From: Streptomyces chartreusis
Lineage (GTDB): Bacteria; Actinomycetota; Actinomycetes; Streptomycetales; Streptomycetaceae
Assembly: GCF_008704715.1 (NCBI RefSeq)
Contig: NZ_CP023689.1
Span: forward strand, 2,356,001-2,420,000
Direction of reading: 5' to 3'
Length of the DNA: 64,000 nucleotides
In this document: one piece after another, positions 45,748 through 54,487 of the stretch
How positions within the stretch are numbered: position 1 is the stretch's first letter
Layout: every line of letters begins with the position of its first letter
The notes under the pieces: model-generated
What the model was told of the DNA's origin: nothing
Databases searched by the model: none
Seen by the model: the letters and a program-made list of their open reading frames with translations, nothing else
Position numbers and translations under genes: made by a program

Positions 45748-46488
45748 GTGCACCGCGTCGAGCAGGTGATGGGGTTCCCGGTCTCGCTGCGGGTCGACGA
45801 CGCGCACGTGGGCCCGGAGGCCGCCGACGCCGTGTTCGCGTGGCTGCGCGAGGTCGACGCCCGGTTCAGCCCGTTCAAGGCGGACAGCGAGGTGTGCCGG
45901 CTCGACCGGGGCGGGATCGCGCGCCGGGACGTCAGCGCGGACCTCGGCGAGGTGCTGGGGCTGTGCGAGGAGTACCGGGCCGCCACCGGCGGCGCCTTCG
46001 ACGTACGGCTGCCGGGGCGCGGGCTCGATCCGTGCGCGGTGGTGAAGGGCTGGTCCGTGCAGCGGGCGGCCGAGTCGCTGCGGGCGGCCGGTGCGCGGCG
46101 GTTCGTGCTGAACGCCGGTGGTGACGTGGTCGCGGGCGGCGGGCCCTGGCGGGTGGGGGTACGGCATCCCGAGCAGGCCGACAAGGTGTGCACGGTGGCC
46201 GAGTTGACGGACGGGGCGATCGCGACGTCCGCGCGCTACGAGCGCGGCGACCACATCATCGACGGCCGCACGGGGCGTCCGGCGACCGGGCTGCTCTCGC
46301 TGAGCGTCGTGGCGTCCTCCCTGACCGTCGCGGACACGGTGGCGACGGCGGCGTTCGCGATGGGCGCGGAGGGAATCGACTGGGCGGCGTCCCGGGCGGG
46401 TTGCGAGGTGTTCGCGGTGGACGCGGAGCGGCGGGTCCAGCGGACGGAGGGCTTTCCGGTGGCCGGCACGGAGGCGCGAGCGGCGTGA
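45748..46488 (+). CDS. apbE: FAD:protein FMN transferase (ApbE family)
   Basis: 246 residues from GTG 45748, one base after the FMN-protein stop. ApbE motifs: MGFPVSLRV, DARFSPFKADSEVCRLD, VVKGWSVQRAAESL, LNAGGDVVAGG and HIIDGRTGRPA. It transfers FMN from FAD to a Thr in exported proteins. It lacks a visible signal peptide and is shorter than Gram-negative lipoprotein ApbE, as is common in actinobacteria. Coupled to its probable substrate. Confidence 0.92.
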   Translation: MHRVEQVMGFPVSLRVDDAHVGPEAADAVFAWLREVDARFSPFKADSEVCRLDRGGIARRDVSADLGEVLGLCEEYRAATGGAFDVRLPGRGLDPCAVVKGWSVQRAAESLRAAGARRFVLNAGGDVVAGGGPWRVGVRHPEQADKVCTVAELTDGAIATSARYERGDHIIDGRTGRPATGLLSLSVVASSLTVADTVATAAFAMGAEGIDWAASRAGCEVFAVDAERRVQRTEGFPVAGTEARAA

Positions 46489-46495
46489 GGGGCCC

Positions 46496-46545
46496 AGGGG
46501 CCGCGTGATCGGCTGAGTGGCTGCCGGGCCGGCGGCCCCTCAGCC
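46496..46545. terminator. Terminator between convergent genes
   Basis: AGGGGCCGC (46496-46504) pairs with GCGGCCCCT (46532-46540). An overlapping GGCTGAG/CTCAGCC pairing (46511-46517 with 46539-46545) is an alternative fold. It lies between apbE and the YcxB-like gene. Confidence 0.6.
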
Positions 46546-46558
46546 GTATCCGGTCGGG

Positions 46559-47074
46559 TCAGACGCGGGGCAGATGGCGGCTCAGGACGGCCACCAGCCG
46601 CTCCGCCTCCTCCGGAGCGTGCAGCCCCCGCTTGGGCAGCACCTCCACGAGCAGGATGTTCGGGTCCCGGCTGAGCAGCACCACGTGGTCGCGGGTCTCG
46701 CGGAAACCGCGGAAGACGGACCAGCGCTGGAGGAGCGTCGTGTGCACGGTGTCGGTGGCGATGCCCGTCTCGTTCACGGACGTGCGGTACTCGCCCTGCC
46801 AGGAGACGGTGCGCACCACGTGGTGGGCCTGGAGATGCGGGATCGACCAGATCAGGGCGGCGCAGAGGACCGCGGTCACCCATGACGGCGAGGAGCTTCC
46901 CTGCGCGGCCACCACCAGCGCGGCGGCGACCGCGAACAGCCCCGTGAAACCCCACCGCACCAGATGCAGGTGCCGTCGGCGCTCACGCACCAGAACGCCC
47001 GCGAGGATGTCGGCACGCGTCGGCCGGTAGACCAGCTCGACCGTCTCCTGTGTTCCGTCCTGCTGCAACTCCAC
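46559..47074 (-). CDS. YcxB-like membrane protein
   Basis: 171 residues from GTG 47074, five bases after the upstream stop. TVELVYRPTRADILAGVLVRERR and two adjacent hydrophobic segments (LVRWGFTGLFAVAAALVVAA, WVTAVLCAALIWSIPHL) precede a soluble C-terminal part (WQGEYRTSVNETGIATDT, HVVLLSRDPNILLVEVLPKRGL) typical of YcxB-type proteins. Function unknown. Confidence 0.75.
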   Translation of the reverse strand: MELQQDGTQETVELVYRPTRADILAGVLVRERRRHLHLVRWGFTGLFAVAAALVVAAQGSSSPSWVTAVLCAALIWSIPHLQAHHVVRTVSWQGEYRTSVNETGIATDTVHTTLLQRWSVFRGFRETRDHVVLLSRDPNILLVEVLPKRGLHAPEEAERLVAVLSRHLPRV

Positions 47075-47079
47075 GCCCC

Positions 47080-47967
47080 TCACCCCAGTCCTTCCGGCAC
47101 CGCGACGACCTCGTCGTACGTCCCCGACGTCCGCTCGGTCACATCCTGCTCGTAGCGGATGCGTTGCCCGTCGTACGGGATCAGGAAGGTGCACTTGAAG
47201 GTATGCGCCGTGACCCGGTAGGTCGAGGGGTTTATGACGAGCAGCTCCTCCACGTCCCCGACGGCGATCGCGCTCTCGGGGGTGGTGACCCCGGCCGCGC
47301 GCAACTGCCGCAGGGTCGGGGCGAGTTCACGCAGCGCCTTCTGTACGACCGCCCTGTCCCGAACTCCGGTCAGCGGACCGCTCGCCGCACGGGCGCGCAG
47401 CTCGACCCGGCCGTCCGGCTGGGCGAGGGTGACCTCGTCGCCGTACTCCCGGAACGCGCCGAGCGCGGCGATCGGGTCCTCGACCTTGTCCGCGAACTCC
47501 GGGTCGGTGACGGGCCCGTGCTCCCAGCCGGCCGCGCCTTTCCTGACGTAGACCGTCCCGTCGGCCACGTAGATCTCCTCGGACTTGCTGACGCCCTTGC
47601 TGACGGTGGCGCCGGTGGAGTGCAGAGCCCACGCCTCGCCCGTGGTCCGGCGCACGGTGGCGCTGTAGGTCGCGGAGCTCGCCCGCCCGCTCAGCACCAG
47701 CCCCTCACGCCCCTTCACCGCGAACGTCCAGCCCTTCTGCCCGGCCATCGCCTCCTCGGCCCGGGCGAGGAACTCCGCGACGGTACGGGGCTCGGCCTCG
47801 ACGGGAGCGGCCTGCGGGCTCCGGGCACCGGGCTGCGCGGACGCGACGGGCTTCCCCTCGTCCGCCGCGCCCGCACAGCCGGTCAGAGCGGCGGCCAGCA
47901 GCACCGCCACCACGGCGACAGCCCTCCCGACACCGGCACCCGTACCTCGCCCGTCAACTGGGCCCAT
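47080..47967 (-). CDS. Lipoprotein of the LppX/LprAFG-like type
   Basis: 295 residues from ATG 47967 with GGGGAA upstream (GTG 47979 possible). Lipobox AALTGC near residue 31, then an Ala/Pro linker and a beta-rich domain (GWTFAVKGREGLVLSGR, EEIYVADGTVYVRKG). Related mycobacterial folds carry lipids or glycolipids. Co-transcribed with the YcxB-like gene. Ligand unknown. Confidence 0.7.
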   Translation of the reverse strand: MGPVDGRGTGAGVGRAVAVVAVLLAAALTGCAGAADEGKPVASAQPGARSPQAAPVEAEPRTVAEFLARAEEAMAGQKGWTFAVKGREGLVLSGRASSATYSATVRRTTGEAWALHSTGATVSKGVSKSEEIYVADGTVYVRKGAAGWEHGPVTDPEFADKVEDPIAALGAFREYGDEVTLAQPDGRVELRARAASGPLTGVRDRAVVQKALRELAPTLRQLRAAGVTTPESAIAVGDVEELLVINPSTYRVTAHTFKCTFLIPYDGQRIRYEQDVTERTSGTYDEVVAVPEGLG

Positions 47968-48075
47968 GTGATTCCCCACCCGCTCGCTCGATCAACCGGG
48001 AGACCCGCATCGGCTCCCGATGGATCAAGCGAATTCCACGTCAGGAGCGTCACAGGCCACGGGAATGTCGGCGGC

Positions 48076-48534
48076 TCACTCCCTCCGTGCGCCCCCGGAC
48101 CGCCACCGGCCGATGGCGAACACCACCGCAGAAGCTCCGAAGAGGGCGGCTGTGAGCAGTAGCCAGCGGGCCGCGAAGTCGGCCGGGGGCCGGCCCGTCG
48201 CGCCGGTGTAGCGGTGCGTCACGCGACCGGTGATCAGGGGGAACCAGACCAGGAGGAGCAGGAGGGAGAAGGCGGCGGGGACTCGCACGTAGGGGATCCA
48301 GGTGCGGCGGCCGGTCGCCTCGAAGGTGCGTAGCAGGGTCTGGTCCGCCGCCCCGTACAGCGGCACGAGGACGAGGTCGTGGACGATCGCCGCGCCCACG
48401 AACCAGAGCGCGATCTCGAACCAGGCTCCGTCCAGCAGCCGCACTCCCGCGTATCCGGCGAGAACGAACGAGCAGGCGAGGAGGAGGATCTGGAGTGGGT
48501 TGCCGATCGGGACGGGCAGCTCGGGGCGTCGCAT
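48076..48534 (-). CDS. Four-helix integral membrane protein
   Basis: 152 residues from ATG 48534, sharing one base with the upstream oxidoreductase stop (TGATG). Hydrophobic helices near 15-32, 37-57, 85-103 and 125-143. No known domain recognised. Its coupling suggests a role with the molybdenum enzyme, perhaps quinone or haem contact, but no ligand motif is convincing. Confidence 0.75.
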   Translation of the reverse strand: MRRPELPVPIGNPLQILLLACSFVLAGYAGVRLLDGAWFEIALWFVGAAIVHDLVLVPLYGAADQTLLRTFEATGRRTWIPYVRVPAAFSLLLLLVWFPLITGRVTHRYTGATGRPPADFAARWLLLTAALFGASAVVFAIGRWRSGGARRE

Positions 48535-49760
48535 CACAGGTCTCCGAAGGTCAGCCGTGCCACCCACTTGGTGTTCAGCACGCCGGGTGCGGCGGGCACG
48601 ATGATCCGTGCCGGGTAGCCGTGGTCGGGGGTGAGGTCCTCGCCGTTGACGGCGAGGGCGAGCAGGGAGCGGGGGTCGGCGACCTGGTTGGCGCGCAGGG
48701 CGGCCCGGCGGAAGGCGCCGCGCTGCTGGAGGGACTCCACGAGCACGTCGGGCGGGTCCTCGTCGTGGCCGACCAGCGCCGCCAGGTCCCGCAGCCGTAC
48801 CCCGCGCCACCACTGGTCGGACGTCGACCAGCCCTCCACGCACGCGATCGGCAGGGCCGCGCTGTACTGCGGCATGGCGAGGAGGTCGGCGCGGGTGAGG
48901 CGAACCGTGTGGCCGTTCGCGCCGACTACCACCAGCCGCCACGCATCCTCGCTGGTGTCGGCGTCGCGGATCCCGGCGTACGCGGCCGTCTTGTTGATCT
49001 GGAAGCCGCCCGGCCCGCTCCCCGGCTCGGCGCCGCCGTGCGGGGCGAGGAGGGCGGTGCGGCGCAGGGGGCCGTCGAAGTTCTGGCCGACCGTCGTGCC
49101 GAACAGGAGCAGTGAGCCGCCGCCGACGAACCAGAGGGCGCCGCGCCGGGAGACCGTCGGCTCGGCGGGGCTCGACGCGATCAAGTCGCTCTGTTCTTCG
49201 CGGAGTTGACGCAGATTACGCAGGGCCATCGGCGTCTTCAGGACCGCGTGGGCGACGAACGCGGCGATGAAGACCCACGCCCCGTAGAAGTGCAGTGTGT
49301 AGAAGGAGCCGGGGAAGATGTAGTCCAGCTGGACGTTGAGCACCCCGGTCACGAACTCGAACAGCGCGCCGCCGACCAGGAGCAGCAGCGAGAGCCGCTC
49401 CAGCGCGTGCGCGAGCGACCGCGCCGGCGGCAGCGTGAACAGCCTCGGCACGACCGACCACAGTTTGGCCAGCAGCACGGGGATCAGCGTGATGCCGAGG
49501 GTGACGTGGACGCCCTGGTTGAGCCGGTACAGCCAGTGCGGGTCGGTCGGCCAGGAGAACAGGTAGAAGCCGAGGACGCCCTTGTCCGGGGTCTTGTCGT
49601 TCACCGGCGACAGGTCGGGGTTGTATGCGGCGTAGGACACGAGGCCCGTCACGAACAGCACCGTGATCCCGCCGAGCAGGACGACGCCGAGCACCGAGGT
49701 GAGCCAGGGGCCGCGCAGCGGGCTGCGCCAGAAGGAGGGTGAGAAGGGAGACCGAGCCAT
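48534..49760 (-). CDS. Molybdopterin-dependent oxidoreductase fused to a cytochrome-b-like membrane domain
   Basis: 408 residues from ATG 49760. The N-terminal half has about five helices with several histidines (HWLYRLNQGVHVTLG, FYTLHFYGAWVFIAAFVAHAVLK), resembling a b-type cytochrome. A twin-arginine-like SRRGALWFVGGGSLLLFG joins it to a sulfite-oxidase-type domain (about 230-408) whose molybdenum ligand is probably Cys307 in LPIACVEGWST. It should oxidise or reduce an extracytoplasmic substrate and exchange electrons with the membrane. Substrate unknown. Confidence 0.88.
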   Translation of the reverse strand: MARSPFSPSFWRSPLRGPWLTSVLGVVLLGGITVLFVTGLVSYAAYNPDLSPVNDKTPDKGVLGFYLFSWPTDPHWLYRLNQGVHVTLGITLIPVLLAKLWSVVPRLFTLPPARSLAHALERLSLLLLVGGALFEFVTGVLNVQLDYIFPGSFYTLHFYGAWVFIAAFVAHAVLKTPMALRNLRQLREEQSDLIASSPAEPTVSRRGALWFVGGGSLLLFGTTVGQNFDGPLRRTALLAPHGGAEPGSGPGGFQINKTAAYAGIRDADTSEDAWRLVVVGANGHTVRLTRADLLAMPQYSAALPIACVEGWSTSDQWWRGVRLRDLAALVGHDEDPPDVLVESLQQRGAFRRAALRANQVADPRSLLALAVNGEDLTPDHGYPARIIVPAAPGVLNTKWVARLTFGDL

Positions 49761-49874
49761 GCGCCGACCGTAGGCCGGGCAGGGGCGGGAAACGCCGTCG
49801 TGAACCATGACGAATCTCTGACGTCCCCGCCCGTCACGCGTCCGGCGGACCCCGCGCGTCCTAACGTCGGAGAC

Positions 49875-51245
49875 GTGACCAGCGATCTTCTGCCCGAGGC
49901 CCCCGCCGACACCACCCGCACCACCGCTCGCCGGGACCTCCGTCGCGATCTGTACGCCGCCGCGGCGGCCGTCCTGCTCTTCGCGACGGCAGCCGTCGTC
50001 GGCACCGTGATCGAGCACCGGGACGGCACCCTCTTCGTCAACTGGCCACCGCTGCTGGCCTATTGGGCACCACACCTGGGTCCGGGCACGCCGGCCGCGA
50101 TCGCCGTCGCGGTCGCCGTCGTGGCGTACGGCCCGGCCCTGGCCGCCCGGCTGCCGTGGCGGCGACTGCTGCTCGCGGTCTGGGCAGCGGGCACGGCCTG
50201 GACCTTCTCGCTCGCGCTCGTCGACGGCTGGCAGCGCGGCATCGCCCGCCGGCTGACCACGCGGTACGAGTACCTCCAGGTCATCGACCGCTTCCAGGAC
50301 ATTCCCGCGACGCTGCGGGACTTCACCTCGCACATCGTGGTCGGCGCCTCGCCGGAGCACTGGCCCGCGCACATCGCCGGACATCCCCCTGCGGCCACGC
50401 TCACCTTCGTCTACCTGGACCGGATCGGCCTCGGCGGCGGCGCGTGGGCCGGGGTCTGGTGCATCACCGTAGGGGCGACCGCCGCGCTGGGCGTCCTCGT
50501 CACCGTCCGCACCCTCGCCGACGAGAAACTCGCCCGCCGCGCCGCGCCGTTCCTGGCCCTGGCACCGGCCGCCGTGTGGATCGGCACCTCCGCCGACGGC
50601 TACTTCGCGGCGGTCGCGGCCTGGGCGGTGGCGCTGCTCGCGCTCGCGGTGACGGGACACCGACCACGCCGGACCGGCCTCGCCTCGGGGCTCCTGTTCG
50701 GCCTCACCGTCTTTCTGTCGTACGGCCTGACGCTGTACGCCGTGATCGCCGCCGCCGTCCTCGTGCTGGGCTCCCGGCGCGCCCGGCCCCTCCCCTTCGC
50801 GCTGGCGGGCTTCGTCGTCGTACCGGTCGTGTTCACGGCGATGGGCTTCTACTGGTGGGAGGCGTACGACCTGCTGCTCACCCGCTACGACCAGGGCGCC
50901 GGCGGCACCCGGCCGCAGGCCTACTGGGTGTGGGCCAACCTCGCCTGCCAGGTGCTGGTGGTGGGCCTGGCGACGGTGGCGGGGCTGCGGCGGACCGGGG
51001 CCGTGCTGCTGCGCCGGGACCGAACGGCCGCGTTCCGGCTCGGCGTTCTGGTGCTCGGGGCCCTGGTCGCGATGCTGGTCGCGGATCTGTCAGGGATGAG
51101 CAAGGCGGAGACGGAGCGCATCTGGCTGCCGTTCGCACTGTGGCTGCTGACCGCGTGCGCGTTCCTCCCGAGACCGCGCGTCTGGCTCGCGGCACAGGCC
51201 GTGCTCGCGCTGCTCGTCAATCACCTGTTGCTGACGGGTTGGTGA
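49875..51245 (+). CDS. Polytopic membrane protein, GT-C mannosyltransferase-like
   Basis: 456 residues from GTG 49875; the frame is open to 49800 but the divergent promoter must fit upstream. About ten helices. The first outer loop has GTLFVNWPPLLAYW; acidic residues in membrane loops (WWEAYDLLLTRYDQG, DLSGMSKAETERIWLP) resemble polyprenyl-phosphate-dependent GT-C glycosyltransferases. With the GT2 and epimerase genes nearby it may act in envelope glycan synthesis; the catalytic assignment is tentative. Confidence 0.65.
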   Translation: MTSDLLPEAPADTTRTTARRDLRRDLYAAAAAVLLFATAAVVGTVIEHRDGTLFVNWPPLLAYWAPHLGPGTPAAIAVAVAVVAYGPALAARLPWRRLLLAVWAAGTAWTFSLALVDGWQRGIARRLTTRYEYLQVIDRFQDIPATLRDFTSHIVVGASPEHWPAHIAGHPPAATLTFVYLDRIGLGGGAWAGVWCITVGATAALGVLVTVRTLADEKLARRAAPFLALAPAAVWIGTSADGYFAAVAAWAVALLALAVTGHRPRRTGLASGLLFGLTVFLSYGLTLYAVIAAAVLVLGSRRARPLPFALAGFVVVPVVFTAMGFYWWEAYDLLLTRYDQGAGGTRPQAYWVWANLACQVLVVGLATVAGLRRTGAVLLRRDRTAAFRLGVLVLGALVAMLVADLSGMSKAETERIWLPFALWLLTACAFLPRPRVWLAAQAVLALLVNHLLLTGW

Positions 51246-51262
51246 ACACGAACGGGAATGGA

Positions 51263-51281
51263 TAAGGTTAGGCTTACCTAA
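51263..51281. promoter_or_regulatory. DmdR/IdeR iron box
   Basis: TAAGGTTAGGCTTACCTAA matches the actinobacterial iron-box consensus TTAGGTTAGGCTNACCTAA at nearly every position. It lies 28 bp before the DUF2470 start, overlapping the expected promoter, so the gene should be repressed by Fe-DmdR. Confidence 0.9.
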
Positions 51282-51309
51282 GTCGAGCTGGAGCGTTCGA
51301 AAGGTTCCC

Positions 51310-52017
51310 ATGTCTGCTGCCTCCTGCCCTGAGCCGACGCCCGCCGAGCGTGCCCGCTCGGTGCTGGCGGCGGCCGACTCGCTGACCGTCACCACGCACG
51401 GCCATCGCGTCGAGCTGATCGGCCTGCACACCGTCGACACGGCCGCACGGCTGCTCCTGAACAACCCGCCGGACGGTCACCTCGCGGCCGAGCTCGCCAT
51501 GGCACCGCACGGCGATCTGACCGCCCTGGTGGAGTTCACCGACGTCGCCCCCGTCGCCGTACGCGAACGGGTGCGCGCCCGCCTCACGCTGGGCGGCCGG
51601 CTGACCGTCCTCGGCCCGAAGGCGCTGGTGTTCCACCCGGCCCGTGCCGTGCTCACCGAGGACGGCCGCACGGCGGTCATCGGCCTCGACGAACTGGCCC
51701 ACTCCTCGCCCGACCCGCTGGCCACCCACGAGGCCGAGATGCTGGCCCGGCTGGACGCGGCGCACGCCGACACCGTGGCCCCGCTCTCCCGGCTGCTCCC
51801 GGCGAAGCGGCAGCTGGGCGCGTACGAGGTACGGCCGTTGCGGCTCGACCGGCACGGCCTGGTGCTCCGCTCCCAGACGCCGGACTCCCACCACGACACC
51901 CGCCTGCCCTTCGCCACCGCGGCCACCCACCCGGGTGACGCGGTCCGGCAGATCCACATCCTGCTCGCCCGGGCCACCGCCCGCCCGCGCCGCCGACGCC
52001 TGCCGACCAGGTCATAG
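51310..52017 (+). CDS. DUF2470-domain protein, iron-regulated
   Basis: 235 residues from ATG 51310. RARSVLAAADSLTVTTHGH at the N-terminus and DAVRQIHILLARA at the C-terminus match proteins with DUF2470/HugZ-like C-terminal modules, related to the haem-utilisation split-barrel fold. The iron box immediately upstream supports a role in iron or haem metabolism. No haem-ligand assignment can be made from sequence. Confidence 0.85.
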   Translation: MSAASCPEPTPAERARSVLAAADSLTVTTHGHRVELIGLHTVDTAARLLLNNPPDGHLAAELAMAPHGDLTALVEFTDVAPVAVRERVRARLTLGGRLTVLGPKALVFHPARAVLTEDGRTAVIGLDELAHSSPDPLATHEAEMLARLDAAHADTVAPLSRLLPAKRQLGAYEVRPLRLDRHGLVLRSQTPDSHHDTRLPFATAATHPGDAVRQIHILLARATARPRRRRLPTRS

Positions 52018-52038
52018 GCGTCGGGCGCACCCAAGGTC

Positions 52039-52101
52039 GCCGGCCTCCGGGCCGCTCGCAGAGGCTCCCGTCTCCTCCTGCGAACGAGCCCGGAGGCCGG
52101 C
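52039..52101. terminator. Bidirectional terminator ending the metal operon
   Basis: GCCGGCCTCCGGGC (52039-52052) pairs perfectly with 52088-52101, with an additional inner TCGCA/TGCGA pairing. It lies between the convergent DUF2470 gene and the last operon gene, three bases from the latter's stop. Confidence 0.85.
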
Positions 52102-52103
52102 TC

Positions 52104-53702
52104 TCAGCTGCGGCCGCCGGTCGCGAGGTGCGAAGTCGTCTCCATGAGGGAGACCGAGAACGGGTGCCGCGGCGCCGTCAGGACGCGTTGCGCCGGGCCC
52201 TGTTCGACGACCTCCCCCTCGTCCAGTACGGCGATGCGGTGGGCGAGGCGTGCCGTGTCCAGGTCGTGCGTGACGAGGACGAGGGACAAGCCCTCACCGT
52301 CGCGGACCAGCCCCGCGAGGACGTCGAGGATGCCGCGTCGGGTGACCGTGTCCAGGCCGGAGGTGACCTCGTCGCAGATCAGCACGCGGGGGCGGGCGAG
52401 CAGGGCGCGGGCCAGGGCGGCGCGCTGGAGTTCGCCGCCGGAGAGCTCGCCGGGGCGACGCCGGGCCAGGTCCGGCGACAGGCCGAGGCGGTTCAGGGTG
52501 GCCGATGCCTCGTCCGTGGCCGCCCGTTCGCCCGCTCCGCGCAGCCGTACCGCCGTGCGGGCCACCTGTTCCAGCACCGGCCGGTGCTCGTCGAAGGCGG
52601 CGCGGGCGTCCTGGAACACGTACTGCACGGCGGCCAGTTGAGCACGGCTCCGGTGGCGCAGGCTGCGCGGGAGCGGTGTGCCGTCGAGCAGGATCTCGCC
52701 CGAGTGCTCGCGGTGCAGGCCCGCGAGGCAGCGGGCGAGCGTGGTCTTGCCGCTGCCGGAGCGGCCGACCACGGCGAGGCACTCACCGGGGTGCAGGACG
52801 AGGCGCGGGGCACGCAGCACGACGGTCCGGCGATCGTGCACGGCGGTCAAGTCCCGTACCTCCAGGCTCGGTCGGCTGCCCCCGTCGCCCGCGCCGTCCG
52901 GCGGGATTCCGTGCCGCGCGTCGAGCAGGCGACGGGTCCACTCGTGCCGGGGGGCCTCCCACAGCCGCTCCGCCGGTCCCGACTCGACGACCCGGCCCGC
53001 GCGCAGCACGAGGACCTCGTCGGCGAGTGCGCGGACCACGTCGAGGTCGTGGCTGAGCAGGACGACGGCGATGCCGCGTGCAGCGACCGCCGCCAGCTGT
53101 TCGACGATCCGGTTCTTGGTCAACGCGTCCTGACCGGTGGTGGGTTCGTCCGCGACGATCACCCGGGCGCCGAGCAGCAGGGCCTGGGCGAGGACCACGC
53201 GCTGCTGCTGGCCGCCGGACAGCTGGTGCGGATGGCGACGCAACAGGGCTTCGGGGTCGGGGAGTTGGGCATCCGACAGTGCGCGCAGGACCAGCGCGCG
53301 GGCCGCCTCACGGCGCTGCGCCCGCGGCAGGTGGCGGACCTGGGGCCGGGCGATGTCGTCGAGCAGGGCGCCGACCCGGCGGGCCGGGTTGAGGACGGCG
53401 GCGGGGTGCTGCGGGACGTAGCCCACCGGGCCGTCGCCGGGCCGCCGTACCTCGCCCGTGACGCGGGCGCCGGACGGGTACTCGCCGAGCAGGGCGAGCC
53501 CGGTGGTGGTCTTGCCGCTGCCGGATGCGCCGACCAGGGCGGTCACCTTGCCCGGCAGGACCTTCACATGCACGCCGTCGACGATCGCCCGGCCGTCGAT
53601 CTCGACACGCAGGTCGCGGATCTCGGCGACCGCGATCTCCGTGGCCCGGCTCACCGGTGTCAGGTCATCTGCCGTCACCGGCGTTCCATCTCCCCTCGTC
53701 AC
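52104..53702 (-). CDS. Nik/Opp-type ABC ATPase, two ABC domains in one chain
   Basis: 532 residues from GTG 53702, overlapping the permease stop. Domain 1 (about 25-265): GASGSGKTTTG, LSGGQQQRVVLAQAL, VIVADEPTTGQD. Domain 2 (about 285-525): GRSGSGKTTLARC, LSGGELQRAALARAL, VLICDEVTSGLD. Both are catalytically complete. Last gene of the ten-gene operon; powers re-uptake of the proposed metal-ligand complex. Confidence 0.93.
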   Translation of the reverse strand: MTRGDGTPVTADDLTPVSRATEIAVAEIRDLRVEIDGRAIVDGVHVKVLPGKVTALVGASGSGKTTTGLALLGEYPSGARVTGEVRRPGDGPVGYVPQHPAAVLNPARRVGALLDDIARPQVRHLPRAQRREAARALVLRALSDAQLPDPEALLRRHPHQLSGGQQQRVVLAQALLLGARVIVADEPTTGQDALTKNRIVEQLAAVAARGIAVVLLSHDLDVVRALADEVLVLRAGRVVESGPAERLWEAPRHEWTRRLLDARHGIPPDGAGDGGSRPSLEVRDLTAVHDRRTVVLRAPRLVLHPGECLAVVGRSGSGKTTLARCLAGLHREHSGEILLDGTPLPRSLRHRSRAQLAAVQYVFQDARAAFDEHRPVLEQVARTAVRLRGAGERAATDEASATLNRLGLSPDLARRRPGELSGGELQRAALARALLARPRVLICDEVTSGLDTVTRRGILDVLAGLVRDGEGLSLVLVTHDLDTARLAHRIAVLDEGEVVEQGPAQRVLTAPRHPFSVSLMETTSHLATGGRS

Positions 53703-54487
53703 CGGCGTCCCCTCTTCTCAAGAGCCGCGTCGAAGAGCAGGTTCGTGCCCATCGTCAGCGCCACGATCAGCAGCGCGGGCACCACCACGGCCCACGGTTG
53801 CACCAGCAGCCCCGTGCGGTTGCGGTCGACCATCACCGCCCAGTCGGCGGCGTCCGGCGCGACGCCCACCCCGAGGAACGCGGCCGTCGACACCAGGTAC
53901 AGCACACCGGTCAGCCGGATCCCGGCGTCGGCGGCGAGGGTGCGCAGCGTCGAACGGCCGACGTACCCGACGGCGATCCGCCACCGGCTCTCGCCCTGCA
54001 TGCGCAGCGCCTCGACGGCGGGGCGGGCGGCGACCTCCCCGGCCGCGGCCCGTACGATCCGGGCCGCGTCGGGCACGTTGACCAGCGCCACGAGCAGCGC
54101 GAGCCCCACCGCACCCGGTGCGAACACGGCGGCCACGAGCAGGATCAGCAGCAGCGACGGCACGGCGAGCAGCACGTCCAGCGGCCGCATCAGCAGGTCC
54201 TCCAGCCACCGCGACCGGGTGAGCGCGCCGGCCAGCGCGACCGGGACGGCGACGAGATGGGCGATCGCGGTCGCGGCGAGGGCGGTGACCACGACGGTAC
54301 GGCCGCCCAGCAGGGTCTGCCGCAGGACGTCGCGGCCCACGAAGTCGGTCCCGAGCAGGTGGCCGTCGCCGAGGACGAAGGACGTGGCGCGCGGCCCCGG
54401 GTCGCCCGCGAGGAACGGTCCGAGGAGGGCGAGCAGGAGCGGGACGGCGACCACGCCGAGGCCGAGCGCGAAACGGCGGTGCGTCAC
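53699..54487 (-). CDS. ABC permease, DppC/NikC type
   Basis: 262 residues from GTG 54487, overlapping the upstream stop (GTGA). HLLGTDFVGRDVLRQTLLGGRT is the DppC/NikC N-terminal signature; the EAA loop is VEALRMQGESRWRIAVGYVGRSTL. Pairs with the NikB-type permease encoded before it. Confidence 0.92.
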   Translation of the reverse strand: MTHRRFALGLGVVAVPLLLALLGPFLAGDPGPRATSFVLGDGHLLGTDFVGRDVLRQTLLGGRTVVVTALAATAIAHLVAVPVALAGALTRSRWLEDLLMRPLDVLLAVPSLLLILLVAAVFAPGAVGLALLVALVNVPDAARIVRAAAGEVAARPAVEALRMQGESRWRIAVGYVGRSTLRTLAADAGIRLTGVLYLVSTAAFLGVGVAPDAADWAVMVDRNRTGLLVQPWAVVVPALLIVALTMGTNLLFDAALEKRGRR

